64,000 bases of DNA from Gammaproteobacteria bacterium (GCA_021773355.1 JAJFKE010000031.1:186001-250000); one strand, 5' to 3'; shown: positions 46,348 through 55,838, counted from the first letter of the stretch. Numbers and translations: made by a program. The notes: generated by a model not told the origin, from the sequence alone.

Positions 46348-48093
46348 TTAGGCAATGTCTTGCAGTCTGTGAAATGAAATAAAATGTTCGTAGCCATCCT
46401 CACCCAAAAATCGTCTTAGCGTTTTGGTATCAGTTTTTCGAGCATCGACGATGATCAACCCCTCTAGAGAGTCATTAAAATTTGGATGTATATTAAAACA
46501 CACCATTTTGCCATTTACCGATAGATAATGACGCAGAAGTACCGGTAGAGCTTTGCCCGGGTCACAACGACCTATTAACTTACCCAGCATCTTCACATTG
46601 GCTAGCTCTGCCAACATTTCACTAGTCCAAACACGATTCATGATTTTATGGGGCGTGATCGGTTTAACTAATTGATCGAATTCATTAGCCTTAAAATTTG
46701 TGAGCAAGGTATCAGCAATCAGAGCCCGAGCAAGATCGCTGTACTCACGGGATATACTTACCGAACCAAATAAAGTGTGATACCTGGGTCTTTCCACTAA
46801 AATTCTACCAATTCCCCGCCACAATAAATTGAGAGATACTGGTTTTCTCTGATAATCGGGATGAATAAAGCTGCGGCCCATTTCGATAGCAGTTCCCAGC
46901 CTATTTATAAAAGCCTCATCATATGTGTAAAGCGAGCGGCTATAGAGGCCCTTAACCCCATGTTTAGCCACGATTTCATCCACTAAGCCGACTCGATAGG
47001 CACCGGCTATGCGTAGTTTCGACTTATCCCAAAGGAAAAGGTGCAGATAATGCGGATCGAACTGATCGGAATCCTTAGAAAGCCCGGTTCCCTCACCGAC
47101 GGAACGAAAGGTAACTTCCCGCGCAATAGCAATCTGCTCCATGATGGGACCGAGGCTGGTAAAAGGCGCGCAATACACATCAAATTCGTCATGCTCGATT
47201 AGCCTGTATTCTCGCAAGCTCTCTATGGTCGATATTAATTCAGCAGGACTTGCTGAAGGACTGCAATCTACGACCCTCTGAGAAGCCGTGAGCTGACCCT
47301 GAACCGGTTCTCGCAGAAGCGCATCAGTGCTAACTCGAAGATAATCGGTAATTGCCTTTGGACTCTGCAACAAACGCAACTCCTGCGCCAGTATTGGGCG
47401 ACCAATACGTAATGGCAAACGAAAACCTTGCTTGTTCGCTAGCTGTCGCGGCAATAGTGCTGTTCTTAATCTAGGATGAAGCATGCCGGCAGCATAAAAA
47501 TATCGACTGTTGCCACCGCCTACATGCACCGGTATGCAAGTACATTGATAACGTTTGAGCAACTGACCCACAAGACGATTCCAGGATCGATCTTGAATTC
47601 GGCGCTGGTCATGCTCATAGGTAGAAACCATACCCGCAGGGAATATTAGCACTGCGCCATCATTCTTTAGATGTTTATGCACTTGTTTGATACTGCCGAC
47701 GTTGCCAGCAGCGGTGTCAGTTGATAGCACATCTACACCAATGAAAATGTCGGCTAGCTCTGGAATACGGCGCAGTAGTTCGTTAGTTAACACCTTGAGA
47801 TCTGGTCGAATATCCGAAATTACTTTAGCTATTGCGACGCCTTCGAGACCACCCAGGGGATGGTTGGCTACAATTAGAACAGGCCCGCTGGCGGGGATTT
47901 CGTCCAGATTGGACTCATTAATCAATTCCAGACTTACGCCAAGCGCATCAAGCGTATACTGCAGAAATTCATGAGGAGTGCAGCCCTCAGGGCGCGCGTC
48001 GTAAATGGCACCCAATTTATCAAGTCCTAGGACTTTTTCCAGAACAGCGGAAATAATTCGGGGTTTAAATGGTAGCCGACAAGGATTAGTCAT
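46348..48093 (-). CDS. two-domain acyltransferase, OlsF-like (putative ornithine-lipid synthase)
   Basis: A 581-residue protein in two parts. Residues about 50-270 are a PlsC-like acyltransferase (LIVANHPLGGLEGVAIAKVI, with HPLGG where PlsC has HxxxxD, then GAVLIFPAGMVS and PVHVGGGNSRYFY). Residues about 300-540 are an OlsB/GNAT-like N-acyltransferase (VTFRSVGEGTG, HYLHLFLWDKSKLRIAGAYRVGLVDEI, ALIADTLL). The same fusion in OlsF makes ornithine lipids from ornithine, with the C-terminal part adding the amide chain and the N-terminal part the ester chain. It overlaps the upstream ATP-grasp gene by 8 bp. Confidence 0.82.
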   Translation of the reverse strand: MTNPCRLPFKPRIISAVLEKVLGLDKLGAIYDARPEGCTPHEFLQYTLDALGVSLELINESNLDEIPASGPVLIVANHPLGGLEGVAIAKVISDIRPDLKVLTNELLRRIPELADIFIGVDVLSTDTAAGNVGSIKQVHKHLKNDGAVLIFPAGMVSTYEHDQRRIQDRSWNRLVGQLLKRYQCTCIPVHVGGGNSRYFYAAGMLHPRLRTALLPRQLANKQGFRLPLRIGRPILAQELRLLQSPKAITDYLRVSTDALLREPVQGQLTASQRVVDCSPSASPAELISTIESLREYRLIEHDEFDVYCAPFTSLGPIMEQIAIAREVTFRSVGEGTGLSKDSDQFDPHYLHLFLWDKSKLRIAGAYRVGLVDEIVAKHGVKGLYSRSLYTYDEAFINRLGTAIEMGRSFIHPDYQRKPVSLNLLWRGIGRILVERPRYHTLFGSVSISREYSDLARALIADTLLTNFKANEFDQLVKPITPHKIMNRVWTSEMLAELANVKMLGKLIGRCDPGKALPVLLRHYLSVNGKMVCFNIHPNFNDSLEGLIIVDARKTDTKTLRRFLGEDGYEHFISFHRLQDIA

Positions 48094-49216
48094 TTTTAGG
48101 GTACTGCTTCACTAGTTTATTTTCGTAACGCCAAGCTCTATAAAGAGCCATCATCCCCGGAGTCTTATGGCCCTGTGTTCTGCTATGATTTCCAAGTTTA
48201 AACAGGGTATTGTATTGCTGCAACAGGGTTTTTACCGCCGTCCACAGTCCCGCATTCCTATCCCAAATATTGATGGATTCCGAACTTGCACCATTAATCT
48301 CAATTATATTGAAATGTTCTCCCGCGCGCAGACTTTCTAAATCTTTGAACTTCACATCCAGGCGTCCGTAGTGAAAACCAGGTATATCGGCAAATATTTT
48401 ATCAAGAGATTGTGACAAAACTTGGGTGATTTGATCTCCGGCATCTCGAAACACAGCACCCCTGGAGTGACTGGCTGCAAAGATCAGACGATAGGGCTCT
48501 CCTCTCGCTATGATATTGCTCCAATTATGCTCATGCCGATCGCGATATAAATGTAGCAATTCACCTGCTCGAGGATCGGCAGCGATCAGCTCTGCAAGGC
48601 TACGCCTGCCATCACCTACAACATAAGGCGTATATTTCAAGGTGAGCGATGTAAGTTTGCCGGCTCTCTTGTCTGGTCCACCTACATAGAAAACACCCGC
48701 CTCCGCATCCCATTGACTAAGTTGCTGAAACTGAATGCAGCCACCGACTGGAAAACTTTGCAAATACTCAGTCAATTCACTTTCATTTTGCAGTAGGCGA
48801 ACCCCTACACCGCGACAACCCATATTCGGCTTAGCCACCACCGGAAATTCCAACTTTGCTGCTGCGATGGCTGCCAGTGCGCGACTGCACTGTTGTTCAA
48901 TCGGCTCTGCATCCACTTCGAATAAAGTCCAGGGCAATATCCATTGACGTGCATAATCACCGGCTAAATCAAACACAGCCGACTTAGGCACTCCCACCAT
49001 GCCCGACAACGGAATCCCGGGATTAGCTAATAGCGGCAGGCTCAGACTACGATACCTAACGGAGAGAAATAACCACTGAATGGCAACCGGCACATACATT
49101 AACCAGATAGGCCAAAATTCAAAGAACGAAGTGGCTCGTCCCGAGTCCTCCAATGGCGGCATCCCGGCAGGAACATAGGATTTGGCATCTGCCTTAGTTT
49201 TCTCTGATATATGCAA
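48086..49216 (-). CDS. membrane-associated ATP-grasp protein
   Basis: A 376-residue protein with a membrane segment near residues 36-55 (WPIWLMYVPVAIQWLFLSV) and an ATP-grasp domain: FPVVAKPNMGCRGVGVRLLQNESEL (ATP-binding), FHYGRLDVKF and FNIIEINGASSES (metal-binding end). ATP-grasp enzymes join a carboxylate to an amine or thiol through an acyl phosphate. The gene overlaps the OlsF-like gene, which suggests a role in making or modifying an amino-acyl lipid. The start is TTG with AAGGA about 6 bp upstream. The substrate is unknown. Confidence 0.75.
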   Translation of the reverse strand: MHISEKTKADAKSYVPAGMPPLEDSGRATSFFEFWPIWLMYVPVAIQWLFLSVRYRSLSLPLLANPGIPLSGMVGVPKSAVFDLAGDYARQWILPWTLFEVDAEPIEQQCSRALAAIAAAKLEFPVVAKPNMGCRGVGVRLLQNESELTEYLQSFPVGGCIQFQQLSQWDAEAGVFYVGGPDKRAGKLTSLTLKYTPYVVGDGRRSLAELIAADPRAGELLHLYRDRHEHNWSNIIARGEPYRLIFAASHSRGAVFRDAGDQITQVLSQSLDKIFADIPGFHYGRLDVKFKDLESLRAGEHFNIIEINGASSESINIWDRNAGLWTAVKTLLQQYNTLFKLGNHSRTQGHKTPGMMALYRAWRYENKLVKQYPKND

Positions 49217-49506
49217 TGGATTCCTTCAAACCTCGGCAAGCAGACCGGACAGATACGAATTTGTTTCTTATTTATCTGGGCAATAGCAGCAGCATACCAA
49301 TACCAGTGACCGGCAATTCGACGCAGATTATCGCACCGCAGCCTAGAAGCCTCAATCAAGGCTTTTCAGGCTTGTTAACAGGGCTGTGCTGTAATACTCA
49401 AAATAATAACAGACGCTAGCCGATATTCCTGCTAAGTATTACGGTGGATAAGCTAGCAAAGCCACTGCTATTATCCATTCACGACTACCTTGGATTGCCT
49501 TAGACC

Positions 49507-49911
49507 ATGCTGGGAAAAATATTACTAACAATTGCGGTCATATTTATCGCCTTTCTCTTCGTTCGTCAGCGCGACATGAAGGAAAAGTCGATATCTTCGC
49601 AGACGTCGCAGCCAACTGGCAGCCCGCCCATCGCCGCCAGTTCCGCCGACAATAGCCTGTCAGCCGATCTAAGGCTAGGCGCTTATATGTTTCTTGTATT
49701 GATAACGGGTCTGGGTCTTGCACTGTATTATTTCCAGTGGCAAGACGATCACTCTATTCTTACAGTACGCCTGCACAGCGACAGCCAGTCCGAAGCCATC
49801 GAGTACCAGGTTTATAAATACCAACTACAAGATCGATCATTTACCACCCTCGATGGTATTTTGGTCACAGTAGCCAGCAGCGAGCGTATGGAAGTCGAGG
49901 GGTTACAGTAG
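49507..49911 (+). CDS. membrane protein of unknown function
   Basis: A 134-residue protein with an N-terminal helix (ILLTIAVIFIAFLFV), a low-complexity Ser/Pro/Ala linker, a second helix (YMFLVLITGLGLALYYFQW) and a C-terminal hydrophilic domain (ILTVRLHSDSQ to SSERMEVEG). No family recognised. It is 26 bp before the start proposed for the molybdopterin oxidoreductase gene and may be co-transcribed. Confidence 0.6.
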   Translation: MLGKILLTIAVIFIAFLFVRQRDMKEKSISSQTSQPTGSPPIAASSADNSLSADLRLGAYMFLVLITGLGLALYYFQWQDDHSILTVRLHSDSQSEAIEYQVYKYQLQDRSFTTLDGILVTVASSERMEVEGLQ

Positions 49912-49936
49912 TAGCCGCCCTGAAGGAGAACAAGTA

Positions 49937-52153
49937 ATCAGCAAGAATAGTGACAAGGCGGTTATCGGAGGTGGCTTCAAGGCCATGCAGTACGTAATGT
50001 CCTGTGCACAAAAAGTTGGAACGAGGAAATTAGCCGCAGCAGTAAAATCCAAGAACACCTGCAAAGCCTGTGCCTTCGGAACCGGAGGACAGCGAGGTGG
50101 ACTACACAATGAATACAGCAATCGCATTGAAATATGCAATAAAAATATCCAAGCTCAGCTAAGTGATATACGTGACCCTATCCCCCGACAGATTTTTGAA
50201 CAGAATTCCATCGATGAATTGCGAGAGTTAAGTGCTAAGCAGCTCGAAGATTTAGGTCGCTTATCAACTCCTTTGCATAAAGCGGCTGGTTCAGATTCTT
50301 ATCGAAGCATTAGCTATGATCAGGCCTTTTCCCTGATAACAGACCGTCTACGCGACAGTGAAGCAAGCCGGAGTTTCTTCTATGCCTCCGGCAGATCATC
50401 TAACGAAGCCGCATTCATCTTGCAATTATTTGCGCGCATGTACGGCTGTAACCATATTAATAATTGCTCCTACTATTGCCATCAGGCCTCGGGCGTAGGT
50501 CTGAATAACAGCATCGGCAGTGGTACAGCCACCATTCAATATTCAGACCTGCATAAGGCTGATCTAATATTTGTATTTGGCGCCAACCCAGCATCGAATC
50601 ATCCCCGCTTCGTAAAAGTCCTATTAGAATGCCGGCAACGAGGTGGGCAGGTAGTCATAGTGAACCCAGCGCGCGAGGCTGGGCTAGTACGCTTCGCTTC
50701 GCCCAGCAATTTTAAGTCAATGATTAGCGGCGGTGGTGAGGTTGCCTCGCACTACCTACAGCCCCATGTGGGTGGCGACGTCGCCTTAATCAGCGGCATA
50801 GCTAAACATCTAATCGAAATGGGCCTGATAGATGAAGCCTATATAGAGAGATATTGCGAACATTATGAAGCCTACGAGAAATTCATTGGCGAGCTAGAGT
50901 GGTCAGTAATCGAACGCGAATCTGGAATTGAGAAAGAACAAATTCAGTCACTTGCCAAACTATATTATCAAAGCGAGAAAACGGTTTTTTCCTGGGGAAT
51001 GGGCTTAACCCATCATCGCAATGGCACCGATAATATCGAAGCCATCGCTGCACTGGCTCTTTTGCGAGGGATGATTGGAGGGGAAGGCAAAGGCTTATTG
51101 CCTTTGCGTGGTCACAGCAATGTACAGGGCGTTGGTTCTATGGGTGTTACACCAACACTTAAAACTGAGGTATTTAGGGCCATAGAATCCGCATACAATA
51201 TAGATCTTCCACGTTATCCAGGCATGGATACCCTGGCCTGCGTTCAAGCTGCTGCCGAGGGCAATATCGATTTTGCATTTCTCCTGGGAGGCAATTTATT
51301 TTCTGCCAACCCTGACACCGCTTTCTCGGAGAAAGCGCTGAATCGGATTCCGTTTAAAGTGATGGTGAATTCAACTCTTAATCAAACTCATATCAATGGT
51401 GTTGACGGAGAAAACATTATCCTGCCAATTCGAGTAAGAGATGAAGAAACCCAAGCCACTACTCAAGAGTCCATGTTCAATTATCTACGCATGAGCGATG
51501 GCGGCTTCGAAAGAATAGAATCTCTTTGTTCGGAAGTAGATATTATCAGTTCTATCGCCAGCGGCGTGATCGACAGAAACAGTTTTGACTTCAGGGAATT
51601 CAAACGACATGAGTCTATCCGCAAAGCCATAGCAAAACTTATTCCGGGTTTTTCCGAACTGGCTCAAATCGATGAAACCAAGACAGAATTCCATATTAAG
51701 GGACGTCATTTAGCTACACCGCTGTTTGCTACGGCATCGGGCAGGGCTAGCTTTTGTGTTCCAACCCAAACGAGTTGGCAGAATAAGTCAGCGCAAAGCG
51801 CAGCCGAGAATGAAAAGTTCACCCTAACCTCGGTACGTAGTGAGGGGCAATTCAATACAATAATTTACAGTGAAGAGGACATTTATCGCAAACAAAGCCA
51901 ACGCCAGGTATTGTTTATCAGCGCGGCAGATGTAGAGAGATTGGGTTTAAACGAAGAGGACAAGGTCGATGTGATCAACGAAACCGGAACCATGAATAAT
52001 CTGAGTATCGCTGTTTACGATATTAAACCGGGTAATGTCATGTGCTACTTTCCGGAAGCTAATGTGCTTGTCTCGCAAGCAGTCGATGCCCGCAGCCGCA
52101 CACCTTCTTTCAAATCAATAGCGGTGGAAATTCATAAATCCCGGGGCTTGTAA
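49937..52153 (+). CDS. FdhF/YdeP-type molybdopterin oxidoreductase, possible ATC start
   Basis: From the first ATG (49985) the product is 722 residues, but family similarity starts earlier: the in-frame codons before it read VIGGGFKAM, matching the GGWGAV region of YdeP. No ATG, GTG, TTG or CTG lies between the in-frame stop at 49871 and 49985, yet AAGGAG (49923-49928) lies 8 bp before an ATC at 49937. Core motifs are NTCKACAFG (a CPGCAWP equivalent), YASGRSSNEAAFILQLFARMYG, molybdenum ligand region NNCSYYCHQASGVGL, MGLTHHRNGTDN, LPLRGHSNVQG and VRSEGQFNTIIY. It lacks the N-terminal [4Fe-4S] site of true formate dehydrogenases. Substrate unknown. Confidence 0.8.
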   Translation: MSKNSDKAVIGGGFKAMQYVMSCAQKVGTRKLAAAVKSKNTCKACAFGTGGQRGGLHNEYSNRIEICNKNIQAQLSDIRDPIPRQIFEQNSIDELRELSAKQLEDLGRLSTPLHKAAGSDSYRSISYDQAFSLITDRLRDSEASRSFFYASGRSSNEAAFILQLFARMYGCNHINNCSYYCHQASGVGLNNSIGSGTATIQYSDLHKADLIFVFGANPASNHPRFVKVLLECRQRGGQVVIVNPAREAGLVRFASPSNFKSMISGGGEVASHYLQPHVGGDVALISGIAKHLIEMGLIDEAYIERYCEHYEAYEKFIGELEWSVIERESGIEKEQIQSLAKLYYQSEKTVFSWGMGLTHHRNGTDNIEAIAALALLRGMIGGEGKGLLPLRGHSNVQGVGSMGVTPTLKTEVFRAIESAYNIDLPRYPGMDTLACVQAAAEGNIDFAFLLGGNLFSANPDTAFSEKALNRIPFKVMVNSTLNQTHINGVDGENIILPIRVRDEETQATTQESMFNYLRMSDGGFERIESLCSEVDIISSIASGVIDRNSFDFREFKRHESIRKAIAKLIPGFSELAQIDETKTEFHIKGRHLATPLFATASGRASFCVPTQTSWQNKSAQSAAENEKFTLTSVRSEGQFNTIIYSEEDIYRKQSQRQVLFISAADVERLGLNEEDKVDVINETGTMNNLSIAVYDIKPGNVMCYFPEANVLVSQAVDARSRTPSFKSIAVEIHKSRGL

Positions 52154-52175
52154 TTCTAGTGGAGCGCAAGCCTGA

Positions 52176-52703
52176 TCATCCAGCCTTGCGGGAATTTCTG
52201 TGATCGGATGCTGGTTGCAAGGCAAATTCAATCATTTTATCCAGTTCGCCGTCTACATTTATTAGTACCAACTCGTCATGCTGCAGTACGAATACAGAAA
52301 CCGCGTTCAGGCTATTGCGCTGTAGATCCATACCCACCAGCACCCATACCTGCTCGCCCTCTTCACGTACTTTAACGATAGTTTCCCAATGTAAGCGCTT
52401 GTTTCTTTGATGCAAAGTTGCGGCGAAATTTAAGTCATCAAAATCAATTTCCATACCACCCGAATCAACATTGTAGACGGCCACTTGCACGTGATCCAGG
52501 TCAGAAATATTAGCCTCATCCAAAGTAATGATGTTCAAAAAGTTAAGCAAGCCACCACCTAGAGATACCGCAAACTCCTTCTTCAATGTAATTTCCGGCA
52601 TCTGTTCGACAATGGAATTTCGTGTCGATCGAAACGACCTATCGTTGAATGACATACATGCGGTAAGTTGTAGCAGTAGTAGTGACAAAATTAGTTTTTT
52701 CAT
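52176..52703 (-). CDS. DUF4252 lipoprotein
   Basis: A 175-residue protein with a lipoprotein signal (MKKLILSLLLLQLTACMSF; lipobox LTAC). The rest (LDEANISDLDHVQVAVYNVDS, WETIVKVREEGEQVWVLVGMD, LVLINVDGELDKMIEFAL) is the DUF4252 pattern, also found in the upstream paralogue. It is last in an ECF sigma/anti-sigma/DUF4252/DUF4252 operon. Function unknown; probably periplasmic and anchored in a membrane. Confidence 0.78.
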   Translation of the reverse strand: MKKLILSLLLLQLTACMSFNDRSFRSTRNSIVEQMPEITLKKEFAVSLGGGLLNFLNIITLDEANISDLDHVQVAVYNVDSGGMEIDFDDLNFAATLHQRNKRLHWETIVKVREEGEQVWVLVGMDLQRNSLNAVSVFVLQHDELVLINVDGELDKMIEFALQPASDHRNSRKAG

Positions 52704-52740
52704 GGTTGAAGTCTCATTTACTACCATCACTAAATAAAGC

Positions 52741-53301
52741 CTAATTGTCGGCTATTTCAATATCGATCAACTCATCGAGTTCAAAGCGGCGACCCAGAGC
52801 ACTAATATCATCGGTACTAATATCTCCGACTATATTAACCAGAACGGTTTCTCCGGACCCAGCTACCATAATGGCAATACCATGGATTACATCGGCAGCC
52901 TCGGCGAGCTTGAAGTATATATCGACATGATCACTGTCTTCGCGCACTCGAACGACACGTTCCCAACCCTCGGCATCGAGCTCATCAGCCATGGTTGACA
53001 TGGAAGCTGCTATTTCGTCCACATCAATGGCGTCGCTTTTAAACACATTGACCGTTACTCGCAACAATTTGGAAATAAAATCAGCAGCCTCTTCATCTTC
53101 ATTACGAATCAGATTAGTGATCATATTCAACAAGGGCGCTTTAAGGCTGATCTCTACACTAGGCTCCGTGGCTGCTATCGCAGTCAAAGTGGAAAAATCT
53201 ACGAAACCGGGATGATTTTCTACATTATTATCCGCCGCTAAAACGACAGGAATAACACTTAGAAAAATTAAGGGTACAAATAATCTTTTTAAAACTCGCA
53301 T
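52741..53301 (-). CDS. exported DUF4252 protein
   Basis: A 186-residue protein with a signal peptide (MRVLKRLFVPLIFLSVIPVVLAA). The C-terminal half (LRVTVNVFKSD, WERVVRVREDSDHVDIYFKLAEAADVIHGIAIMVAGSGETVLVNIVGDI) is DUF4252, paralogous to the lipoprotein next to it. DUF4252 genes often sit with ECF sigma factors; function is unknown. GAGG precedes the ATG by 8 bp. Confidence 0.78.
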   Translation of the reverse strand: MRVLKRLFVPLIFLSVIPVVLAADNNVENHPGFVDFSTLTAIAATEPSVEISLKAPLLNMITNLIRNEDEEAADFISKLLRVTVNVFKSDAIDVDEIAASMSTMADELDAEGWERVVRVREDSDHVDIYFKLAEAADVIHGIAIMVAGSGETVLVNIVGDISTDDISALGRRFELDELIDIEIADN

Positions 53302-53361
53302 AATTCTACCTCGCAAATTAACTTCATAAACTCATAAACATTCTGATTACTGACGTAACAT

Positions 53362-54000
53362 CTAGATTGGCCCGTTCTGCAATGGGTCACTCTCTCGTAT
53401 TCTTGCCCTCTGAAATGAGGCATTAATAGAATCCTGAATAGGTGTTACTAAGAAACGATCAGCTATCATCACTTCAGTGCGCTGACTAACTTGATTTAGA
53501 TATTCAATAGCCAGATTTAAATCATTCAATGCTTGAGCAATTTCTTCCGGGCTGTACTGCTGCTCATTCTCACTTGCAATCAACTGCTCACTATTCAGAT
53601 TGTCCTCAGATGGAGTCGGCACATTAAAGCTGACGGCGACTGCTATCACTGCGACCAAAGCAGCCGACAACCCGTAACGGTAAAAACCAGGAATCGCATT
53701 CAGCAGGTCTGCCAAACGCGATGCAATCGAGTGCTGTTTCTCTGCTGCTAATCTCTGCGAGCCTGTATCATCTGTGAGCCGATAGATGGGTTCTAACACC
53801 ATATCACCACAGTCGATCTGGGGGAGTTCCAATACCGCATCCTGCACTACTTGGGCGTAATGAAACTCCTTGGCGCAGGCAGCACAGTCTTGTACATGAG
53901 ACATAAATACAGTTTGCTGCGCCTCGCTCAAATCACCATCGAGATAGCCATCTATCTGCAATTGAACGAAATAACATTGGGAATCGCTGTTATTGGACAT
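53362..54000 (-). CDS. zinc-finger anti-sigma factor
   Basis: From MSNNSDSQCY the product is 212 residues. It has a ZAS motif (H35, C39, C42 in SHVQDCAACAKEF) and one membrane helix (about 107-127, FYRYGLSAALVAVIAVAVSF). It overlaps the upstream sigma gene by 11 bp with this start, which has AAAGG 8 bp before it; earlier in-frame ATGs at 54018 and 54006 are possible. It should control the paired sigma factor. Confidence 0.85.
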   Translation of the reverse strand: MSNNSDSQCYFVQLQIDGYLDGDLSEAQQTVFMSHVQDCAACAKEFHYAQVVQDAVLELPQIDCGDMVLEPIYRLTDDTGSQRLAAEKQHSIASRLADLLNAIPGFYRYGLSAALVAVIAVAVSFNVPTPSEDNLNSEQLIASENEQQYSPEEIAQALNDLNLAIEYLNQVSQRTEVMIADRFLVTPIQDSINASFQRARIRESDPLQNGPI

Positions 54001-54577
54001 GACCATTACCTTTGTCATTGGTTGCTGCTTGGACAACCGATTGCTTAATTCCTGAAACACCATCGTTTTGTTCATTAAATAGTTGACGCAATTCGATGTT
54101 CTCTCTCAATTTCCTTCTGCCACGATGCAGATACACTTTGACCTGACTAGCACTCATATCGAGACTACCCTGTATCTCTCCATAGCTCATTCCCTGAATA
54201 TCGCGCATGATGACGATGCTACGAAAGGGGTCGTCCAAGGACTTAATAGCCAGCCGTAATTGCTGTTTAAATAAATCCTGATCCAGTTTCGCTTCTTCAT
54301 TTCTCGCGCCGACCTGCTCATCCACTTCGGCAAATTGATCCAGATTGGCCTGTTGCGGGCGCTGTTTTCGCACATGGTCGATAACCGCATTGTGCGCTAC
54401 CCGCATTAACCAAGCCCCGAGCTTGTTGTGATCAATCTTTTGCCAGTGCTGCCAGAGCTTTATGAAAACTTCCTGCGTTACATCTTCGGCATCTTCCCTG
54501 ACGCGCAGGCTGTAATGGGCAAAGGAAAAAATCCTCTGCCGATGCCGATCAATCGCCTGCTGGTAAAGTGCTCTCAT
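53990..54577 (-). CDS. ECF-family RNA polymerase sigma factor
   Basis: A 195-residue sigma factor from the ATG at 54577 (201 from an upstream TTG). Region 2: RIFSFAHYSLRVREDAEDVTQEVFIKLWQHW and LGAWLMRVAHNAVIDHVRK; region 4: IKSLDDPFRSIVIMRDIQGMSYGEIQGSLDMSASQVKVYLHRGRRKL in pieces. It heads an operon with its anti-sigma and two DUF4252 proteins. Different from the ECF sigma near 12 kb. Regulon unknown. Confidence 0.92.
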   Translation of the reverse strand: MRALYQQAIDRHRQRIFSFAHYSLRVREDAEDVTQEVFIKLWQHWQKIDHNKLGAWLMRVAHNAVIDHVRKQRPQQANLDQFAEVDEQVGARNEEAKLDQDLFKQQLRLAIKSLDDPFRSIVIMRDIQGMSYGEIQGSLDMSASQVKVYLHRGRRKLRENIELRQLFNEQNDGVSGIKQSVVQAATNDKGNGHVQ

Positions 54578-54757
54578 TTGTTGATAAAGACGCAATGTGA
54601 GAAAAAAGGTTACAACAGTGTAATTAACCCTCAGGTAGAAGTCTTCTTTGAAGGAAAATCAACGGCTTAAATAGGGGTTCTGTCTCATCTTCCTGCGTCT
54701 AAATTTCAATCGTTGCTATACTTCAACACTGCTAATAATCACAAAAACGGCCCTGCC

Positions 54758-55429
54758 ATGGCTTTGCTGCGACCACTATTTTTCAGCCTGCTAGCCTGCC
54801 TATCCACTGGATTGCTGGTCGCGGCCGAACAAACCGTAGAGCTTAGGGATGGTGCCAGCATAAAACTGCTGGTTTTCCAGCCAAGTGTCAGCGCGAGCCC
54901 CCCACCCTTGGCAATTTTGATTGCCGGTGGATCGAACAATCAATTTATGGCCAAGGCGCAGTTTTGGCTAGGAAAGCAATTTGTAGAGCGCGGCTGGGCT
55001 ATAGCCGTACCCATATCCCCTGATGGAAGACAATTTTCCAGAGAGCAAAGCAGCGTCATTCCGGAAATTGTGGAGATCCTGCATGCCTCGCATGCTCTAC
55101 AAGATTCAAAACCGCTGCTGGTAGGTATATCCAGTGGCGGCAGTGAAGCCATGGCCATAGCTGCTTTGAATCCGAAGAAATACAAGGGCGTTGTAGCTAC
55201 ACCGGGCAGATTAAAAACAGACACTACTGTAAATGCCTTAGAGGGACTTCCTGTCTACATTAGGGTGGGAGAGAGAGATGACTTCCGCTGGAATCGTATG
55301 TTAGAACCGATGGTGGAGAGACTTCGCGTAGCGGGTGCTGAAGTAGATTCTGCTATCGTAAAGGATGCACACCATGTGTTTAGAATCGACTGGGATAGCC
55401 TTGAAGCTTGGCTAGACAAGTTGAAGTAG
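54758..55429 (+). CDS. exported alpha/beta-hydrolase
   Basis: A 223-residue protein with a signal peptide (ALLRPLFFSLLACLSTGLLVAA). The hydrolase fold is shown by LAILIAGGSNNQF, the nucleophile elbow GISSGGSEA, a GERDDFRWN aspartate and DAHHVFR histidine. It is probably a periplasmic esterase or peptidase. The ATG giving MALLRP is preferred; the frame is open 15 codons upstream. Confidence 0.8.
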   Translation: MALLRPLFFSLLACLSTGLLVAAEQTVELRDGASIKLLVFQPSVSASPPPLAILIAGGSNNQFMAKAQFWLGKQFVERGWAIAVPISPDGRQFSREQSSVIPEIVEILHASHALQDSKPLLVGISSGGSEAMAIAALNPKKYKGVVATPGRLKTDTTVNALEGLPVYIRVGERDDFRWNRMLEPMVERLRVAGAEVDSAIVKDAHHVFRIDWDSLEAWLDKLK

Positions 55430-55478
55430 CCCTGACCATAGTATCAGCCAGGCTACTTCATGGCGATTTTAGGAGGCT

Positions 55479-55838
55479 TTAGAAGCGATCTTCTTCTATC
55501 CAGTAATTCGTTACCAAACCATCGGTAAACTCTATAGAAAGCGTTTCCGTACGCTCTTCTTCGATATCCACCGAGAATACCAGGAATAACCCAACCTCAG
55601 TATCTTTCTCTGATCGATTCCTATACTTCCAGATTTCTGTGCCATCGGCGTAATTCAGCTTTGTTATGGGGTCACCAAAAGAGGTATTAACCCAATCCTG
55701 ATTACTTACACCGAGCTGCAGCCTTGAAACATCGGCTTCATTCCACACAGTTTGCAATGGACGTGAATCCGAATCGACAGTGACCAAACATCCAGTCAAC
55801 ACAACGCTCATAACTAGTAATAGAGTTTTCTTAATCAT
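55479..55838 (-). CDS. small lipoprotein, possibly SmpA/OmlA-like
   Basis: A 119-residue lipoprotein (MIKKTLLLVMSVVLTGCL, lipobox LTGC). The stretch RLQLGVSNQDWVNTSFGDPI followed by GTEIWKYRNRS resembles the fold of SmpA/BamE-type domains (L-x-x-G-x-x-x-x-V-x-x-x-x-G-x-P). It is too diverged to name. Convergent with the hydrolase gene. Confidence 0.7.
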   Translation of the reverse strand: MIKKTLLLVMSVVLTGCLVTVDSDSRPLQTVWNEADVSRLQLGVSNQDWVNTSFGDPITKLNYADGTEIWKYRNRSEKDTEVGLFLVFSVDIEEERTETLSIEFTDGLVTNYWIEEDRF

